From UKL13-2 sp043744255 (GTDB lineage Bacteria; Pseudomonadota; Gammaproteobacteria; Burkholderiales; Usitatibacteraceae), in NCBI GenBank assembly GCA_043744255.1, contig JAYTVA010000073.1, forward strand, positions 1 to 64,000: a stretch of 64,000 nt of DNA, written 5' to 3'. The notes beneath the pieces were generated by a model, which saw only the letters and a program-made list of their open reading frames with translations, was not told the origin of the DNA and made no database searches. Numbering within the stretch: position 1 is the first letter of the stretch; every line of letters starts with the position of its first letter. A program made the position numbers and the translations under genes. Shown piece by piece: positions 61,539-64,000 of this stretch.

Positions 61539-62732
61539 TCAAATCAAGTTCAAATCCAACGGCCTCGTGTCGGCGAACACTTGTTGAATCTGTTCGTCGC
61601 GCAATCCATACATGCGTTGAAATAATCCGCCGAACACGCGGCGGTATTCGTTGAGTACCGGATAGTCGCGATCTTGATGGAGCGTAGCTTTGGCGACTTT
61701 CACTTGCTCGCCGACTACACGGCCACCATTGACCCCGCCGCCGAGCACCCAGTACACGCTGCCGTGTCCATGATCGGTGCCGCGATTGCCGTTTTCGCGG
61801 AACGTGCGGCCGAATTCGCTGACCACCACTACCACCGTGTTGTTCCACTGCGCGCCCATCTCATCCGCGAAGCCGGCCAGCCCACGGCCTAGCTCCTCGA
61901 AACGCGTGGCGAGTGTTCCCGTTGCCCCGCCCTGCGCGACGTGCGTATCCCAGCCACCGACATCCACAAACGCGAGATGGTGTTTTTCGCGCATCAACTT
62001 CGCGATGCGGCGCGCTTCCAATTCGAAGCCCTTAGCGGTGATGGCATTGCGGCTGGCGGCTTCCATTTCGCCGCTCATTTCTTTCATGACCTCATCGCGC
62101 ACCGTGAAGCCCTCGCGCACGCTGGCCGCGAGCGCCGAATCTTGGTACATGCTGGCGATGATGTTGCTCTGCCGCTGATCGACGCCAGGTTTGTTGAGCG
62201 CCTTCAAGGCCATATTCGGCACGCGCAGGCTGCCGCGAAACGTGATCGGTAATTGATCCGTCATGGCAATGGGATGGCTATCGCCGACGATGGCCGCGAG
62301 GCGATTCATGAAGCCCGAATCATAATTGCGCGCCCGACCAGACGGCTGACCAAGCTCGATGCTGTCCTGCGTTTCAAAGTGGCTGCGCGAGAGATCGTCA
62401 ATGCCCGCGAACGCAATGAATGCGGCTTGCCGTTTTTGATACAGCGGGTAAATCGAATCGCGCAACGCCGGATGCAAACCCCAGTCCGCGTCGAGCGGCA
62501 ACGCGGCCGTTTTCACGTCGGCATTGGGCTTGGCAATCGCGATGTTGGGGCGCGCTTCATAGTAGTAGCTACTCGAAATCGGCACCAGCAAATTGGCGGC
62601 GTCGTAGGCACCGCGCAGAAAAACCACGAGCAGGCGGGGGCTGCTGGCTGAGCTTGCCATCATGGATTGGGCGAGTGCACCCTGGCTCAGCGGCAGTGTG
62701 GAAAGCAGTTTTAGAACGTCGCGTCGTTGCAT
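61539..62732 (-). CDS. DUF1501 domain-containing protein
   Basis: A 397-residue protein of the DUF1501 (sulfatase/phosphatase-like superfamily) group. The N-terminus starts MQRRDVLKLLSTLPLS, resembling a weak Tat-type signal (RR followed by hydrophobic stretch). Family signatures: VVFLRGAYDAANLLVP, HFETQDSIELG, VDVGGWDTHVAQGG, VVSEFGRTFRENGNRGTDHGHGS. Function unknown. It lies nine nt after a DUF1800 gene; the two families usually occur together and may act as a secreted or envelope pair. Confidence 0.9.
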   Translation of the reverse strand: MQRRDVLKLLSTLPLSQGALAQSMMASSASSPRLLVVFLRGAYDAANLLVPISSSYYYEARPNIAIAKPNADVKTAALPLDADWGLHPALRDSIYPLYQKRQAAFIAFAGIDDLSRSHFETQDSIELGQPSGRARNYDSGFMNRLAAIVGDSHPIAMTDQLPITFRGSLRVPNMALKALNKPGVDQRQSNIIASMYQDSALAASVREGFTVRDEVMKEMSGEMEAASRNAITAKGFELEARRIAKLMREKHHLAFVDVGGWDTHVAQGGATGTLATRFEELGRGLAGFADEMGAQWNNTVVVVVSEFGRTFRENGNRGTDHGHGSVYWVLGGGVNGGRVVGEQVKVAKATLHQDRDYPVLNEYRRVFGGLFQRMYGLRDEQIQQVFADTRPLDLNLI

Positions 62733-62741
62733 AAAAATCTC

Positions 62742-64000
62742 CTAACGATGCATGAATTCGGGAGAGGCAAGCAGGAAAACATTCCACTCCTGCGGTGAGA
62801 TGGCCTGCTCTAGTGCGTGGCGCGTCGGCGTGCCCAAGGTGTCTTTCAAGCTACCGTGATATAGCGCATTCGAGAGCTGTGGAAACGCCGGGCGCTCCGT
62901 GGCGGGCGTGCCCTCAGATTTGAAAAGTCCGGCGTTGCCGGTGCCGACCGCACGAGCAACTTCGAAGCGTGTCGCCATTTGTCCTGAGCTTGTCCATCCC
63001 GCTTGCACCAACGGGTAGCCGTCGGGTGTTTGGCGGCCGTACATTGATTGCCCCATGCGGTTGATCCAATTTAGCATCGGTGCCGTGTTGAGGATCACCT
63101 TGTCGTCGTAAGCGAGGCGCACCGCCGACACCACGTAATGAATCGGGTCTTTGAATTTGCTGCCGAGTGAGACTGGAAACTCGCTCGATTGAAACATCAC
63201 CTTAAGCGTCGCGGCGATGTCGCCGTCAGATTGCAAGAACCTGGCGGCCATGCTGCCGACCAACGCCGCCGACGGTTCGTCCGCGACAAAATACTGCGCC
63301 AGTTTTGTACTGATGAATTTCGCGGTAGCGGGATGCCGCGCCAAGAGATCGAGCGCCTGATCGAGTTCGGCGAGACCCTCACCCTTGATGGTGCGATTCA
63401 ACAAGGTTTTGTCACCGAAGTCATGGCGCGCGGGATTGAATTCAAAGGTGCCACGGCGCACGTATTTCGGCACCCATTCCGCCTTCAGTTTTGGCGTGGC
63501 CTTGGTGTCATTCACGCCCACGCCCGTGAGGACGCGCGCGAGCTCTTGAACATCGCGTTGGGTATAGCCGCCACCGACGCCGAGCGTATGAAGTTCCATC
63601 AACTCGCGCGCGAAATTTTCGTTGATGCGCCCCACCGCGTTTTGATCGTTATCGAGGTAACGCAGCATCGCCGGGTGTGTGGCCGTGGCGGAAATAAGAT
63701 CGCGAAACTTTCCAAGCGCGTTGACCCGCACCGCGTTCTCTTCGAAATCACCAAGCGTGACGCGGATGTTGCTCTTGTACTGAAAGATGCTGAAATGGTT
63801 CATCCAAAACCACGTCATCTGTTCCCGCAATTGCTCGGGCGAATAGAGCGCGCGAAGGAGGTGGCGCGTCGCGGATTCGCGGGCGAGGCGCGTGAGTTCT
63901 TTTTGATAGTTGGCTTGCGCAGCCTTCTTTTGTTCGTCGTCCTTGATGGCATCCGCGTCGCGCCGCTGTTGGTCCATCGCCAGCACCAATTCAGGCAAGG
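62742..64000 (-). CDS. DUF1800 domain-containing protein, 5' end outside the window
   Basis: At least 418 residues of a DUF1800 protein; its start lies beyond position 64000, so it is partial at the N-terminus. Visible signatures include WFWMNHFSIF, NENFARELMELHTLGVGGGYTQRDVQELARVLTG and a C-terminal RHALEQAISPQEWNVFLLASPEFMHR. Function unknown; encoded directly upstream of the DUF1501 gene (9-nt gap), the usual order of the pair. Confidence 0.9.
   Translation of the reverse strand, partial: LPELVLAMDQQRRDADAIKDDEQKKAAQANYQKELTRLARESATRHLLRALYSPEQLREQMTWFWMNHFSIFQYKSNIRVTLGDFEENAVRVNALGKFRDLISATATHPAMLRYLDNDQNAVGRINENFARELMELHTLGVGGGYTQRDVQELARVLTGVGVNDTKATPKLKAEWVPKYVRRGTFEFNPARHDFGDKTLLNRTIKGEGLAELDQALDLLARHPATAKFISTKLAQYFVADEPSAALVGSMAARFLQSDGDIAATLKVMFQSSEFPVSLGSKFKDPIHYVVSAVRLAYDDKVILNTAPMLNWINRMGQSMYGRQTPDGYPLVQAGWTSSGQMATRFEVARAVGTGNAGLFKSEGTPATERPAFPQLSNALYHGSLKDTLGTPTRHALEQAISPQEWNVFLLASPEFMHR

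Overview
The window looks like a chromosomal segment of a betaproteobacterium, probably Burkholderiales-like. The evidence is the gene order tRNA-Leu / tig / clpP / clpX / lon / hupB / tRNA-Val / tRNA-Asp, an hpnCDE hopanoid cluster, the large 180-kDa type NAD-glutamate dehydrogenase, and an rnr-rlmB pair beside a second tRNA-Leu. Genus cannot be fixed from the sequence alone. Base composition is moderately GC-rich, and intergenic spacers carry several families of short palindromic repeats.

Layout. 1-6.8 kb (minus): two tRNAs, HU and the Lon/ClpX/ClpP/trigger-factor protein quality-control block, then tRNA-Leu(UAG). 7.0-10.7 kb (plus): hpnC-hpnD-hpnE and an SDR-family gene that has lost its catalytic tyrosine. 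10.9-14.4 kb (plus): a compact signalling locus made of a degenerate class III cyclase with a membrane anchor and PEGA domain, a lipoprotein with two TssQ-like repeats, and a membrane-anchored Hanks-type kinase. 14.4-17.6 kb: a saccharopine-dehydrogenase-like enzyme divergent from an Lrp/AsnC regulator, then RhlE helicase. 17.6-21.8 kb: an accessory patch with a BrnT/BrnA toxin-antitoxin pair and a single-chain MmeI-like restriction-modification enzyme interrupted in frame by palindromic repeats. 21.9-25.3 kb: a gluconokinase plus TRAP transporter operon. 25.7-34.0 kb: a TonB receptor, an orphan SUKH protein, SppA, a PspC-domain protein, a sodium:solute symporter and a lipoprotein amidase. 34.2-37.7 kb: rlmB, rnr and tRNA-Leu(CAG).

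38.0-48.3 kb (plus) is the most interesting region. It is a Pil-Chp-type chemosensory operon (PilG-like, two PilH-like regulators, PilI/CheW, PilJ-like receptor, ChpA/CheA hybrid kinase). It is headed by a 708-residue protein that fuses a response-regulator receiver, an apparently intact class III nucleotidyl cyclase and a Hanks-type Ser/Thr kinase. In Pseudomonas the Chp system controls cAMP through a separate cyclase. Here the fusion could connect the chemosensory phosphorelay to both cAMP synthesis and Ser/Thr phosphorylation in one chain; this is an inference.

48.3-64 kb: an orphan egtD, a phosphonate-type ABC transporter (phnD-phnC-phnE1-phnE2), a class I aspartate aminotransferase with a strong terminator, a metallophosphatase lipoprotein, gdhB, dsbB, a DUF3429 membrane protein, and a DUF1501/DUF1800 pair whose upstream member runs off the end of the window. 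No CRISPR array, rRNA operon, transposase or prophage was seen.
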